Source: JBGPGW01 sp046349515
GTDB taxonomy: Bacteria > Pseudomonadota > Alphaproteobacteria > CADEGL01
Direction: 5' to 3'
Assembly: GCA_046349515.1 (NCBI GenBank)
Contig: JAXMCE010000002.1
Coordinates: 310,001 to 374,000 of the forward strand
DNA length: 64,000 nt
How positions within the stretch are numbered: position 1 is the stretch's first letter; every line of letters starts with the position of its first letter. This document shows, piece after piece, positions 1 to 8,457 of this stretch. The position numbers were made by a program, and so were the translations under genes. The notes beneath the pieces were generated by a model. It saw only the letters and a list, made by a program, of their open reading frames with translations. It did not search any database and was not told the DNA's origin.

Positions 1-1750
1 CCTCGACCCCGAGACCAAGCCGTGCAAGCTCCCGGACGACCGCGCCAGCGTCCTCGCGCGGACGGTCGATGAATCCGAATCGGACCGGCGGCCGGCCAGG
101 CTCGACGAACCACAGTTCGGGCCCCTCCGATGCGCTGTCCTCTTCGACACCGCAGAAGCGCCGGCTGCCAAGACGGATCGGACCTTCTCTTCCCTCGAGC
201 GCGAGGCCGAGGCCCGGCAGTTCCCGAACGCCATCGACGAGCGGCGCATCAGGACAGGCACGGTGGAGTGCCCGCGCCAAGGGGTGCCGGCTCGATCCCG
301 CGAGCGATGCGGCGCGACGGAGGACGTCGTCCGCAACACCCTCGCCGCGAATGAGCGTTAGATGGCCCGTCGTCAGCGTCCCGGTCTTGTCGAAAACGAC
401 ATGATCGATCGCGGCCAGGCGCTCGAGCGCCGTCGCCGATTTGAGCAGCGTGCCCTCGCGGAAGAGCCGGCCGCTCGCCACGACCTGCACCACGGGAACG
501 GCCAGCGCCAAGGCGCAGGGGCAAGTGATGATGAGAACCGTCACGGCGACCATGAGAGCAGCCGGCCAACCGACATCGGAGAAGAGCAGCCACCCGAGGA
601 AGGTCCCCAGCGCCAGCGCGTGGACGGCGGGCGCATAGACGCGTGCGATGCGGTCGGCCAGCTCCACATAGCGCGTGCGCCGCTGCTCGGCCGCCTCCAT
701 GAGCGCAGCAATCTCGGCAAGAAGCGTCCGGCCGCCGACCGCCGTCGCACGGAGCTGCAAGCTCCCTGACAGGTTGATCGTGCCAGCGAACACGCGGTCA
801 CCGGGACTGACCGAGACCGGGATCGTTTCGCCGGTGATGAGGCTCGTATCGACTTCGGAATTTCCCGAGGCAACGCAGCCATCGACGCCGACACGCTCGC
901 CCGGCGCCACCAGCACGATGGCGCCGATCGGCACGGATTCGGCGCGCACCGATGCGTGCCGCCCGGCCCCGTCGAGCACTCTCACCATGGCCGTGCCGAG
1001 CGCCACGAGCCGCTCGGCCGCCGATCGCGCGCGTCCCCGCGCCCGACGGTCGAGATAGCGGCCAATGAGAAGGAAGAACAGAAGCGTCACGGCCGCATCG
1101 AAATAGACGTGGGGCCCGTTGCGCACGGCTTCGGCGAAACTGACCGTCGAGGCCAGAATCACGGCGAGCGAGATCGGCATGTCCATGGCCATGCGGCGCG
1201 CGCGAAGCCCGGCCCATGCCGAGCGGAAGAACGGCTGGCCCGCATAGGCGACGGCCGGCAACGCGATGAGGGCGGAGAACCATTGGAGGAGACCGCGTGT
1301 CGCGGGTCCCATGTCCTCGAACTGGCCGGACCAGATGGCGACCGAAAGCAGCATGATATTCGCCGTGGCGAATCCGGCGACCGCGATCGCGCGCAACAGC
1401 TCGGCCTCGCGCGCCCGATCCGACCGGTCGAGGAGAGCCGGGTCATAAGGAGTTACGCGAAACCCCAACCGTTCGACGGCGCGGACGTATCGCTCCGCCC
1501 GCTCGGGCCCGCCTGTCCACTCGAGCTTCAGCTGTCTCGTCGTCAAATTGACGCGTGCGGTGCGGAGGCCGGCATGGCGCGCCAGCTCGCGCTCGATTCG
1601 GGCGACGCAGCCGCCGCAATGCACGCCCTCGACCAAGAGGTTCAAGCTGGACGCGCCCGCGAGTCCCGTTTCAACGAAGGCCAGAACATCGGTTCCGCCC
1701 ACGGGAGGCTCGGCCATCACCGCCGAGGCGTGGGGAGCGAGCATCGTCAT
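1..1750 (-). CDS. ccoI: Copper-translocating P-type ATPase CcoI/FixI (partial, C-terminus beyond left edge)
   Basis: Inner-membrane P1B-type ATPase expected to export or deliver copper for cbb3 oxidase assembly. The reading frame is open from the ATG at 1750 to the left edge (about 583 codons), so the C-terminal part is missing from the window. Seen in the translation: an N-terminal heavy-metal-associated domain with GVHCGGC at about residue 44, transmembrane helices, the actuator-loop TGET, the ion-binding TCPCALALAVP, the phosphorylation site DKTGTLT and the SRHPLA nucleotide-binding motif. The start codon overlaps the stop of ccoH by four bases (ATGA), which fixes the start and indicates translational coupling. 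Order ccoN-O-Q-P-G-H-I is the standard cbb3 locus; a short ccoS would be expected just beyond the window. Family assignment is secure; metal specificity is inferred from context. Confidence 0.93.
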   Translation of the reverse strand, partial: MTMLAPHASAVMAEPPVGGTDVLAFVETGLAGASSLNLLVEGVHCGGCVARIERELARHAGLRTARVNLTTRQLKLEWTGGPERAERYVRAVERLGFRVTPYDPALLDRSDRAREAELLRAIAVAGFATANIMLLSVAIWSGQFEDMGPATRGLLQWFSALIALPAVAYAGQPFFRSAWAGLRARRMAMDMPISLAVILASTVSFAEAVRNGPHVYFDAAVTLLFFLLIGRYLDRRARGRARSAAERLVALGTAMVRVLDGAGRHASVRAESVPIGAIVLVAPGERVGVDGCVASGNSEVDTSLITGETIPVSVSPGDRVFAGTINLSGSLQLRATAVGGRTLLAEIAALMEAAEQRRTRYVELADRIARVYAPAVHALALGTFLGWLLFSDVGWPAALMVAVTVLIITCPCALALAVPVVQVVASGRLFREGTLLKSATALERLAAIDHVVFDKTGTLTTGHLTLIRGEGVADDVLRRAASLAGSSRHPLARALHRACPDAPLVDGVRELPGLGLALEGREGPIRLGSRRFCGVEEDSASEGPELWFVEPGRPPVRFGFIDRPREDAGAVVRELARLGLGVE

Positions 1751-2253
1751 GGGACCTGAATCCGCACGCCCGACCGGTGGACGCTCGCCCCGATCGAAAT
1801 TTCGACAGCCACCTGCCATTGGCCGGGTAGAGGGAACTCAAGCGGCGCCCCGTACCGGCCACCGCCTCGCGGAGAGAGCGCTGCGTCGAAATCGTGGCCA
1901 GCCTGGGTCGGCCGGATGAAGAAGGCACGGACCGCGGCCCTGTCGATCGGCGCGCCAGCAGAATCGTGAACGTCGATGACCAATGTTCCGGCGCGCGATC
2001 CCGTCGATTCGAAATTCGACTCCACGCGCCAGCCGAGGGCCGCCTGCTCGCGCGCCGCTTCGAGCGTGCGATTGTAGGCGAGCCCCCGCTCGTAAGGCTT
2101 GGGGCCGGTGACGCCGCTCCAACTCTCGAGCGCGGTCACGATGAGCGCGCCGTTCGCGAGCAGCATCACCCCGAAGAATGCGACCAGGAGCAGCAGCACG
2201 GTCCGCCCCGTCAACGTTCGCGTCCCTTCATCCCGCATTGCGGCGCGCCTCAT
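1747..2253 (-). CDS. ccoH: cbb3 oxidase maturation protein CcoH/FixH
   Basis: A 168-residue protein of the FixH family, a membrane-anchored factor needed for assembly of cbb3 oxidase. One strong transmembrane segment lies at about residues 17-40 (RTVLLLLVAFFGVMLLANGA), followed by SGV and a KPYERGLAYNRTL segment typical of FixH, then a beta-rich periplasmic domain. It lies between ccoG and ccoI and shares four-base overlaps with both: ATG at 2253 overlaps the ccoG stop and its TGA overlaps the ccoI start. A second in-frame ATG at 2238 is possible, but the overlap at 2253 favours the longer form. The family call rests on the N-terminal motif, size and position. Confidence 0.92.
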   Translation of the reverse strand: MRRAAMRDEGTRTLTGRTVLLLLVAFFGVMLLANGALIVTALESWSGVTGPKPYERGLAYNRTLEAAREQAALGWRVESNFESTGSRAGTLVIDVHDSAGAPIDRAAVRAFFIRPTQAGHDFDAALSPRGGGRYGAPLEFPLPGQWQVAVEISIGASVHRSGVRIQVP

Positions 2254-3713
2254 CGCGCGGGTCCTCGAAATACCGTGCCATGATACGCGACTTCGCCACC
2301 CGCGGCATCGCGAAGGGCGAAAGTGACAGGCATGCTTTCTCCCCGCACGACGCCGCGCGGTACGCGGACGTAGATGCGGTAGGTCGCGACACCGTCCGGG
2401 CGGGCGGCAAGCGTCACATGGTCCGAATCGGCATCCTCCTGTCCCACGACTCGCATGGCGGCGCCCTCGATTCCTTCGAGGGTGAGCGTGAGCGTACGCT
2501 CGCCACGCGACTTGTTGATGACCTTGATCGTGTAGCCGTTGCGAATTCCGCCATCCGAAAGCATCACGAACAGCGGACTGCGCTCATGGAGAACGTTGAG
2601 GTCGAGGGTCGAGCGGGTCGCGAGGCGCCATGCCATGGCGAGTGCGATGACGACGAGCAAAACGACATAGACGACGGTCCGCGGCCGTATGAGGTGGTAG
2701 GCAAGAGCCGTGCCTTCCGCCCGCGCACGCTGGTGCCGCGCCGTATCATAGGCGATGAGGCCGCGCGGACGTCCGATCTTCTCCATCACCCCGTTGCAGG
2801 CATCGACGCAGAGCCCGCAGCCAATACATTCAAGCTGCAACCCTTCCCGGATGTCGACGCCCGTGGGGCAGACGGCCACGCATTGGTTGCAATCGACGCA
2901 GTCACCTCGTCCGTCCCAAGAATCGCCTTTCTTGTGCTTGCCGCGCGGCTCGCCCCGCCACGTGCGATAGGTGACGACGTAGCTGTCTTCGTCGAGCATG
3001 GCGGCCTGGAAGCGCGGCCAGGGGCACATGTAGGTGCAGACCTGCTCCCGCGCCCAGCCCGCCAGCATGTAGGTCGTCGCCGTGAGCAGCCCGAAGAAGA
3101 AATAGACCTTGAGCGTCGCCTCGCCGGTGAGGATCCGTTCGACGACTGTCGGCGCGTCGTTGAAATACATCACCCATGCGCCGCCGGTGAGCGCCGCGAT
3201 CAGGATCCAAATGCCGTGCTTCGCCGACTTGCGTGCGATCTTGCCGGCCGACAGCGGGCTCGCATCGAGCTTGATGCGCGCGTTGCGGTCCCCCTCCACG
3301 AGCCGCTCCACCCACAAGAACAGATCCGTCCAAACGGTCTGCGGGCAGGCATAGCCGCACCAGACGCGCCCCACGAGGCTGCTCACGAGAAAGAGGCCGA
3401 GAGCCGCCAGCAGCATGAGAGCCATGAGGTAGTAGACTTCCTGCGGCCAGATCTCGATCCAGAAGAAATAGGCCCGCCGGTTCGGCAGGTCGATCAGGAC
3501 AGCCTGGTCCGGCGCATTGGGACCGCGGTCCCACCGCAGCCACGGCACGCTGTAGTAAATCGCGAGCAGCAGGACGAGCGCGACCCACTTCATGCGCCGG
3601 AACAAGCCGCGGACGCGCTTTGGGTAGACACGCACCCGCCCGACATAGAGCGGCGCGCGTTCTCGCTGCTCCCGGACCGACCTGGCGTCGTCCGATTCGA
3701 GCATCATGCTCAT
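2250..3713 (-). CDS. ccoG: cbb3 oxidase accessory 4Fe-4S protein CcoG/FixG
   Basis: Membrane iron-sulfur protein of the CcoG family; characterised members act as cupric reductases in cbb3 oxidase assembly. From ATG 3713 it is 487 residues, close to the family length. Visible features: several transmembrane helices in the N-terminal half (for example RMKWVALVLLLAIYY), the WCGYACPQTVW motif, two ferredoxin-like clusters CVDCNQCVAVCP and CIGCGLCVDAC, and a C-terminal immunoglobulin-like periplasmic domain. The frame extends upstream to 3824, but that part overlaps ccoP and looks like read-through, so the MSMMLES start 22 bases after the ccoP stop was chosen; ATG 3707 is an alternative. Confidence 0.94.
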   Translation of the reverse strand: MSMMLESDDARSVREQRERAPLYVGRVRVYPKRVRGLFRRMKWVALVLLLAIYYSVPWLRWDRGPNAPDQAVLIDLPNRRAYFFWIEIWPQEVYYLMALMLLAALGLFLVSSLVGRVWCGYACPQTVWTDLFLWVERLVEGDRNARIKLDASPLSAGKIARKSAKHGIWILIAALTGGAWVMYFNDAPTVVERILTGEATLKVYFFFGLLTATTYMLAGWAREQVCTYMCPWPRFQAAMLDEDSYVVTYRTWRGEPRGKHKKGDSWDGRGDCVDCNQCVAVCPTGVDIREGLQLECIGCGLCVDACNGVMEKIGRPRGLIAYDTARHQRARAEGTALAYHLIRPRTVVYVVLLVVIALAMAWRLATRSTLDLNVLHERSPLFVMLSDGGIRNGYTIKVINKSRGERTLTLTLEGIEGAAMRVVGQEDADSDHVTLAARPDGVATYRIYVRVPRGVVRGESMPVTFALRDAAGGEVAYHGTVFRGPAR

Positions 3714-3735
3714 GCGAATCGCCCCAGCGAAGCTG

Positions 3736-4632
3736 CTACTGGCTGGCGGGTTTCTCCGCCGCCTGTTGGCCACCGCCCAGCGAATGGACGTAGATGGCCA
3801 GCATCTTGATCGTCGCGGGATCAAGCCGTCCGGACCACGCTGGCATGACCCCCAGGCGCGGTCGCGTCACTTGCGCGACAATGTCGCGCTTCGTCCCGCC
3901 ATAGAGCCAGTTCTGCCCCGCGAGGCTGGGTGCGCCCAATTCGGGATTGCCTGCGCCCTTCTCGCCGTGGCAAGCGACGCATTGATCGGCAAAGACGGTC
4001 TGCCCACGTTCGACCGCCGCCGGATCGCTCGATCGGTTCGTCAGCGACAGGACGTATTCCGCGACATCGTTGATCTGCTCGGGCGTGAGGATGCCATCGG
4101 CGCCAAAGGACGGCATCACCGACTGACGCGTCTCCGCGTGCGTACTGCGGATACCGTACTCGATCGTCTGGTGGATCGCATCGAGCGTGCCACCCCACAG
4201 CCAGGCGTCGTCGGCGAGGTTGGGGAAGCCCTTGCGGCCGCTGCCACCCGCGCCATGGCAGGGCGCGCAGTTGTCGGCAAACGCGGCCCTGCCGCCGGCG
4301 AGCGCAAAGGACAGCAGCTCGGGATTGCCGCGAATGTCGGCCAGCGAGGCATCGAGAATCCGCTCCCGGAATTTCGCCTGCTCAGCGCGACCTGCCGCCA
4401 TTCGCTCGGAGAACTCGACGCGCTGTGACCAGCCCAGCATGCCCTTGCTGTGGCCGGAGAACCATGGGATCGCCGGATAGAGGACGACATAAACCAGGGC
4501 CCAGAGAACCGTGGCATAGAACACGTACAGCCACCATTTCGGCAGCGGCGTGTTGAGCTCCTTGATGCCGTCCCACTCGTGCCCGGTCGTTTCACGACCT
4601 GTCAGGGAATCCGTGTCGCGCTGCGTCGTCAT
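3736..4632 (-). CDS. ccoP: cbb3 oxidase diheme c subunit CcoP/FixP
   Basis: Diheme cytochrome c subunit III of cbb3-type cytochrome c oxidase; it passes electrons toward CcoO/CcoN on the periplasmic face. The 298-residue protein has the N-terminal FixP segment with one membrane helix (residues about 32-55) and two class I cytochrome c domains with CAPCH at about 122-126 and CVACH at about 218-222. The axial methionines are probably in VMPSFG and VMPAWSG. The start lies three bases after the ccoQ stop, in the normal NOQP order. Nothing unusual in length or motifs. Confidence 0.96.
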   Translation of the reverse strand: MTTQRDTDSLTGRETTGHEWDGIKELNTPLPKWWLYVFYATVLWALVYVVLYPAIPWFSGHSKGMLGWSQRVEFSERMAAGRAEQAKFRERILDASLADIRGNPELLSFALAGGRAAFADNCAPCHGAGGSGRKGFPNLADDAWLWGGTLDAIHQTIEYGIRSTHAETRQSVMPSFGADGILTPEQINDVAEYVLSLTNRSSDPAAVERGQTVFADQCVACHGEKGAGNPELGAPSLAGQNWLYGGTKRDIVAQVTRPRLGVMPAWSGRLDPATIKMLAIYVHSLGGGQQAAEKPASQ

Positions 4633-4635
4633 GGC

Positions 4636-4794
4636 TCACTCGCCGTCCGCGGTGAAGGGAATCCGGCCGCGCGCCTCGAATCGCTGCTTTCGGCCGGGCC
4701 AGTACACATAGGCGACAATTCCGATGAAGAGGACCATGAACCAAACGGCCCAGAGCGTGCGCAACCACTCGTAAAGGACGCCCCAGCTCATCAT
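4636..4794 (-). CDS. ccoQ: cbb3 oxidase small subunit CcoQ/FixQ
   Basis: A 52-residue membrane peptide filling the gap between ccoO and ccoP. Translation begins MMSWGVLYEWLRTLW, has one transmembrane helix (about residues 14-36, WAVWFMVLFIGIVAYVYW) and then the short basic tail PGRKQRFE followed by an acidic end, exactly the layout of CcoQ. CcoQ stabilises CcoP in the complex. Start could be the ATG at 4794 or the adjacent one at 4791. The stop is three bases before the ccoP start and the start is six bases after the ccoO stop, consistent with one transcript. Confidence 0.9.
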   Translation of the reverse strand: MMSWGVLYEWLRTLWAVWFMVLFIGIVAYVYWPGRKQRFEARGRIPFTADGE

Positions 4795-4800
4795 CCGCCC

Positions 4801-5523
4801 CTACTGCGGAATGCCGCCGGGCGGCACGGCCGAGAGATCGACGAGCCGGCCGAGAATCTGAAGATAGGCGATCAGCGCATCGAGCTCCGTGATGCGCTCC
4901 GGATCGCCATCGAAATCGCCAGTCACCGCCTTGGGATAGCGCTGCAACAGCCCGGCCGTGTCCGCATCGGGCGTCGCCTGCGCCGTGAGGTCGACCAGCG
5001 CGTTCCCGATCATCTCGTCCGTATAGGGGACGCCGACCACGCGGTTCGTCCGCAGGTGATCCGCAATGTCGGCGGCTCGCAGTTCGCGGCGCGCAAGGAA
5101 ACCGTATGGCGGCATGACCGACTCCGGCACCACCGCCCGCGGATCGAGGAAATGCGCGACATGCCATTCGTTCGAGTATTTGCCGCCCACCCGCGCCAAG
5201 TCCGGCCCCGTGCGCTTCGAGCCCCATTGGAACGGATGGTCGTACATGCTCTCGGCCGCAAGGCTGTAATGCCCGTAGCGCTCGACCTCGTCCCTGAACG
5301 ACCGAATCATCTGGCTGTGGCAGAGATAGCAACCTTCGCGCAGATAGATGTTGCGACCCATCAGCTCGAGCGGCGTATAGGGCCGCATGCCTTCGACCTT
5401 CTCGACCGTCGATTCAATGGTGAAGAGAGGCACGATCTCGACGAGCCCGCCGATCGAAACCGTGATCAGCACGAGCACAATCATGAGGATGACGTTCTTT
5501 TCGACGGCTTCGTGACGCAGCAT
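4801..5523 (-). CDS. ccoO: cbb3 oxidase monoheme c subunit CcoO/FixO
   Basis: Membrane-anchored monoheme cytochrome c subunit II of cbb3 oxidase, which hands electrons to CcoN. The 240-residue protein begins with one transmembrane helix (VILMIVLVLITVSIGGLVEI) and carries the single heme site CYLCH near residue 65, followed by the conserved stretches QMIRSF, YGHYSLAAESMYD, WGSKRTGPDLARVGGKYS and a VMPPY methionine-ligand region. It lies 11 bases downstream of ccoN. All residues expected of the family are present. Confidence 0.96.
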   Translation of the reverse strand: MLRHEAVEKNVILMIVLVLITVSIGGLVEIVPLFTIESTVEKVEGMRPYTPLELMGRNIYLREGCYLCHSQMIRSFRDEVERYGHYSLAAESMYDHPFQWGSKRTGPDLARVGGKYSNEWHVAHFLDPRAVVPESVMPPYGFLARRELRAADIADHLRTNRVVGVPYTDEMIGNALVDLTAQATPDADTAGLLQRYPKAVTGDFDGDPERITELDALIAYLQILGRLVDLSAVPPGGIPQ

Positions 5524-5534
5524 GGCCTGTTCTC

Positions 5535-7001
5535 CTACGCCGCCGCTCGCGCCTGGGCCGAGGCAGGACGTTCCGGCGCGGTCGCCTCCGTCTCTCCTCT
5601 CACCGTGCGCCAGAGGTTGTAGACCATGATCAGCGACCCCGCGAGGAAGAGGACACCGCCAAGGAAGCGCACGACATAGAACGGATGCATCGCGTCCACC
5701 GTCTCGACGAAGGAGTACTGGAGGAAGCCAAGGTCGTCATAAGTGCGCCACATCAACCCCTGCATAATTCCCGAAACCCACATGGCGGTGATGTAGAGGA
5801 CGATGCCGATCGTCGCGATCCAGTAGTGGTAGGCGACGAGGCGCGATGAATAGAGGCTCGCGCGGCCCCACAGCTTCGGCACGAGATAGTAGACCGCGCC
5901 GAACGACACGAACGCCACCCAGCCGAGCGCACCCGAATGCACATGGCCGATCGTCCAATCGGTGTAGTGGCTGAGCGCATTGACCGGCTTGATCGACATG
6001 ACCGGCCCCTCGAAGGTCGACATGCCGTAGAAGGCCACCGAGGTCACGAGAAGGCGCAGGACGGGATCGGTGCGCAATTTGTCCCAGGCACCCGAGAGCG
6101 TCATGATTCCGTTGATCATGCCGCCCCAGGACGGCATCCACAGCATCACCGAGAACACCATGCCGAGGGTCTGCGCCCAGTCGGGGAGGGCCGTGTAGTG
6201 CAGGTGATGCGGGCCGGCCCAGATGTAGAGGAAGATGAGCGACCAGAAGTGCACGATCGACAGGCGATAGGAGTAGACCGGCCGTCCCGCCTGCTTGGGC
6301 ACGAAGTAGTACATGATGCCGAGGAAGCCCGCGGTGAGGAAGAATCCGACCGCGTTGTGCCCGTACCACCACTGCACGAGGGCGTCCTGCACGCCCGAGT
6401 AGAGGCCATAGCTCTTCACGCCGAAAAAGGACACCGGCACGGCGAGGTTGTTCACGATATGGAGCATCGCCACGGTCACGATGAAAGCCAGATAGAACCA
6501 GTTGGCCACGTATATGTGCGGTTCGCGGCGCAACATGATCGTGCCGACGAAGATCACCAGATAGACGACCCAGACGAGCGTCAGCCACAGATCCGTGTAC
6601 CACTCGGGCTCCGCGTATTCTCGGCCCTGGGTGACGCCGAGGACATAGCCGACACCGGCCAGAACGATGAACAGCTGGTAACCCCAGAACAGGAAATCCG
6701 CGAGCACCCATCCCCCAAAAAGGCGCGTTCGACAGGTCCGCTGCACGACGTAGAGCGAGGTTGCCAGGAGGGCGTTGCCGCCGAATGCGAAGATCGCGGC
6801 CGAGGTATGAAGCGGCCGAAGCCGGCCGAACGTCGTCCAGGGCAGATCGAGATTGAAGATGGGAAAAGCGAGCTGGAGCGCGATGATGACGCCAACGAGG
6901 AAGGCCGCCACACCCCAGAGCGTGGCCGCAACGACGAATTTCCGAATTACCGCGTCATTATATGCAACGGCGCCTTGGCCAAGCGTCTCGGCTACGACCA
7001 T
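5535..7001 (-). CDS. ccoN: cbb3 oxidase catalytic subunit CcoN/FixN
   Basis: Catalytic heme-copper subunit I of the high-affinity cbb3 oxidase, reducing oxygen under microaerobic conditions. From ATG 7001 it is 488 residues with about 12 membrane helices. The CuB and heme ligands are recognisable: GHNAVGF (His of CuB), YSYRLS (the Tyr of the cross-linked site), GPHHLHY (His pair) and TIGHVHSGALGW. ATG 7001 was chosen because the mRNA carries GGGAAGGGGAGC immediately upstream and the protein then starts MVVAETLGQG; the frame runs on to 7103 but that would place the start inside the FNR-type site. First gene of the NOQP-GHI series, with the regulatory site about 85 bases upstream. Confidence 0.96.
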   Translation of the reverse strand: MVVAETLGQGAVAYNDAVIRKFVVAATLWGVAAFLVGVIIALQLAFPIFNLDLPWTTFGRLRPLHTSAAIFAFGGNALLATSLYVVQRTCRTRLFGGWVLADFLFWGYQLFIVLAGVGYVLGVTQGREYAEPEWYTDLWLTLVWVVYLVIFVGTIMLRREPHIYVANWFYLAFIVTVAMLHIVNNLAVPVSFFGVKSYGLYSGVQDALVQWWYGHNAVGFFLTAGFLGIMYYFVPKQAGRPVYSYRLSIVHFWSLIFLYIWAGPHHLHYTALPDWAQTLGMVFSVMLWMPSWGGMINGIMTLSGAWDKLRTDPVLRLLVTSVAFYGMSTFEGPVMSIKPVNALSHYTDWTIGHVHSGALGWVAFVSFGAVYYLVPKLWGRASLYSSRLVAYHYWIATIGIVLYITAMWVSGIMQGLMWRTYDDLGFLQYSFVETVDAMHPFYVVRFLGGVLFLAGSLIMVYNLWRTVRGETEATAPERPASAQARAAA

Positions 7002-7086
7002 GCTCCCCTTCCCTCCCCCTTCTGGCCGTAGCCGTTCTTCCTGGCGGCCGAACGTCCGGTGCATGTGACGGAGTTGAACGGCCCAG

Positions 7087-7106
7087 GCATTGACGCAAGT
7101 CAATGC
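7087..7106. promoter_or_regulatory. FNR/FixK/Anr-type anaerobox upstream of ccoN
   Basis: A perfect inverted repeat GCATTGAC-N4-GTCAATGC is seen; its core TTGAC-N4-GTCAA (7090-7103) matches the FNR/FixK/Anr recognition pattern. It sits 85 bases before the ccoN start and 135 bases before the divergent DUF2189 gene, so it could control either or both. That cbb3 operons are induced by such regulators at low oxygen is established; binding here is inferred. Confidence 0.8.
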
Positions 7107-7240
7107 TGGATATTTTGTCTAATCTCAACAGTCATTGTTTATGAAGTAGGCGATCGGCGATCCGCTAGGCGCCTGCAAGGGGCGGGTGTCCGGCTGGCCC
7201 GGCAAGCGACGAGGCCATCCACGGCCTGAAGGGGGTCCAG

Positions 7241-8047
7241 GTGTCTGACGTCGTCTCGGTTTTCGTAGGTCCGTCGCCCAAGGTTCGCGCCATCGGGCTC
7301 GACCGGCCCTGGGCCTGGCTCGCGGCGGGCTGGCGCGATCTGCTGGCGGCCCCGGGAATCGGCCTCGTTTACGGCGCGATCTTCAGCGGGGCGGGCTTCC
7401 TCATGACGGTCGGAGCATGGCTCGTCGGCCTCTCCTACCTGGTGATGCCGCTCCTCGCCGGGTTCATGCTCGTGGCGCCGATCCTCGCTGTCGGCCTCTA
7501 CGAGGTCAGCCGGCGCCTGGAAGCTGGACAGCCGACCGCGCTCGCGCCTGCGCTCACGGCTTGGCGCGCCAATCGCACGCAGATCGCCCTTCTCGGCGTG
7601 CTGCTCATGTTGTTCCTCCTGGCCTGGATCCGCTTTGCGACACTGCTGTTCGCCCTGTTCTTCAGCAAGAGCCCGCCAGGCCTCGATGACTTCCTCTTGC
7701 AGGTCCTCAATTCCGCGAATGGCTTGTCCTTTCTCGTCGTGGGCACGCTCATCGGCGCTGGACTCGCCGCCCTCGTCTTTGCGATCAGCGCGGTCTCGGT
7801 TCCCATGCTGCTCGATCAACAGACGAACGTGTTCGCCGCCGTCGCGACGAGCTTCGTCGCCGTGCGCCACAATCTGCGTCCCATGGGCCTTTGGGCCATC
7901 CTGATCGTGATTTTCACAGGCCTCGGCCTGGCCACGTTCTTTATTGGGCTGATCGTTGCGCTGCCGTTGATCGGCCACGCGACGTGGCATGCCTACCGCG
8001 ATCTTGTGCTTCCGATGCCCGCGTCGGATGCGGCCAAGCCCCTGTGA
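7241..8047 (+). CDS. DUF2189 integral membrane protein
   Basis: A 268-residue polytopic membrane protein of the DUF2189 family (function unknown). Five or six hydrophobic helices are seen, with the typical N-terminal phrase RPWAWLAAGWRDLLAAPGIGLVYGA, a central YEVSRRLEAGQP loop, and the C-terminal VRHNLRPMGLWAI and GHATWHAYRDLV. The start is GTG 7241. The gene diverges from the cbb3 operon across a 239-base gap containing the FNR-type site, and DUF2189 genes are often found near respiratory oxidase genes, so a role in the microaerobic state is a reasonable guess but no more. Confidence 0.85.
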   Translation: MSDVVSVFVGPSPKVRAIGLDRPWAWLAAGWRDLLAAPGIGLVYGAIFSGAGFLMTVGAWLVGLSYLVMPLLAGFMLVAPILAVGLYEVSRRLEAGQPTALAPALTAWRANRTQIALLGVLLMLFLLAWIRFATLLFALFFSKSPPGLDDFLLQVLNSANGLSFLVVGTLIGAGLAALVFAISAVSVPMLLDQQTNVFAAVATSFVAVRHNLRPMGLWAILIVIFTGLGLATFFIGLIVALPLIGHATWHAYRDLVLPMPASDAAKPL

Positions 8048-8457
8048 GGGAACGGTCGGGCTTGTGCCTTGAGGAAAGCATGGTATGAGCAAGAGGTGCG
8101 GCGGGTCGCGTAAGGCCGACTGACCCCTCAGGCTTGGTGGATGCGCCGGCAGAGCGAGCCAAATCGCAGCAGAAGCCCGAATTTCGCGCTCCATGCTCCG
8201 ACTGGCGTCAAAAGTCGCGTTTCCCACAGGGATTTCATCTCACCCCTGGCGTAACGGCCACCGAGATGCCACATTTTGGCGGCGGATTTGGTCCGATGTC
8301 GTGGCGTAAGAAGCAGCCGTGTAGGGGCGGCCCGGTTCCCAGACCTTCACTCCCGTCTCAATTGAGTCTAGATTTTCGATGCCGTTACGGGCATTTAGTG
8401 GACCACGAGCGCTGAGGCGGAACCCGGGGGGGACATGGTTCGTCGAGGAGATAGGGA
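8048..8457. other. Intergenic region, 410 bases, no convincing gene
   Basis: No reading frame here has a good start, ribosome site or recognisable product. A 10-base perfect palindrome CTCAATTGAG lies at 8357-8366, and GAGGAGATAG just before 8458 is the ribosome site of the inositol-phosphate synthase gene. The base composition is lower in GC than in the flanking genes, consistent with a promoter region for the downstream cluster. Confidence 0.5.

Noticed and set aside
2178..3809. 543-codon plus-strand frame opposite ccoG
   Set aside because: Antisense to a clear CcoG with ferredoxin motifs; no recognisable domain or ribosome site.
8134..8415. 93-codon frame before the inositol-phosphate synthase
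   Set aside because: No ribosome site, no motif, unusual composition for this genome; treated as intergenic.
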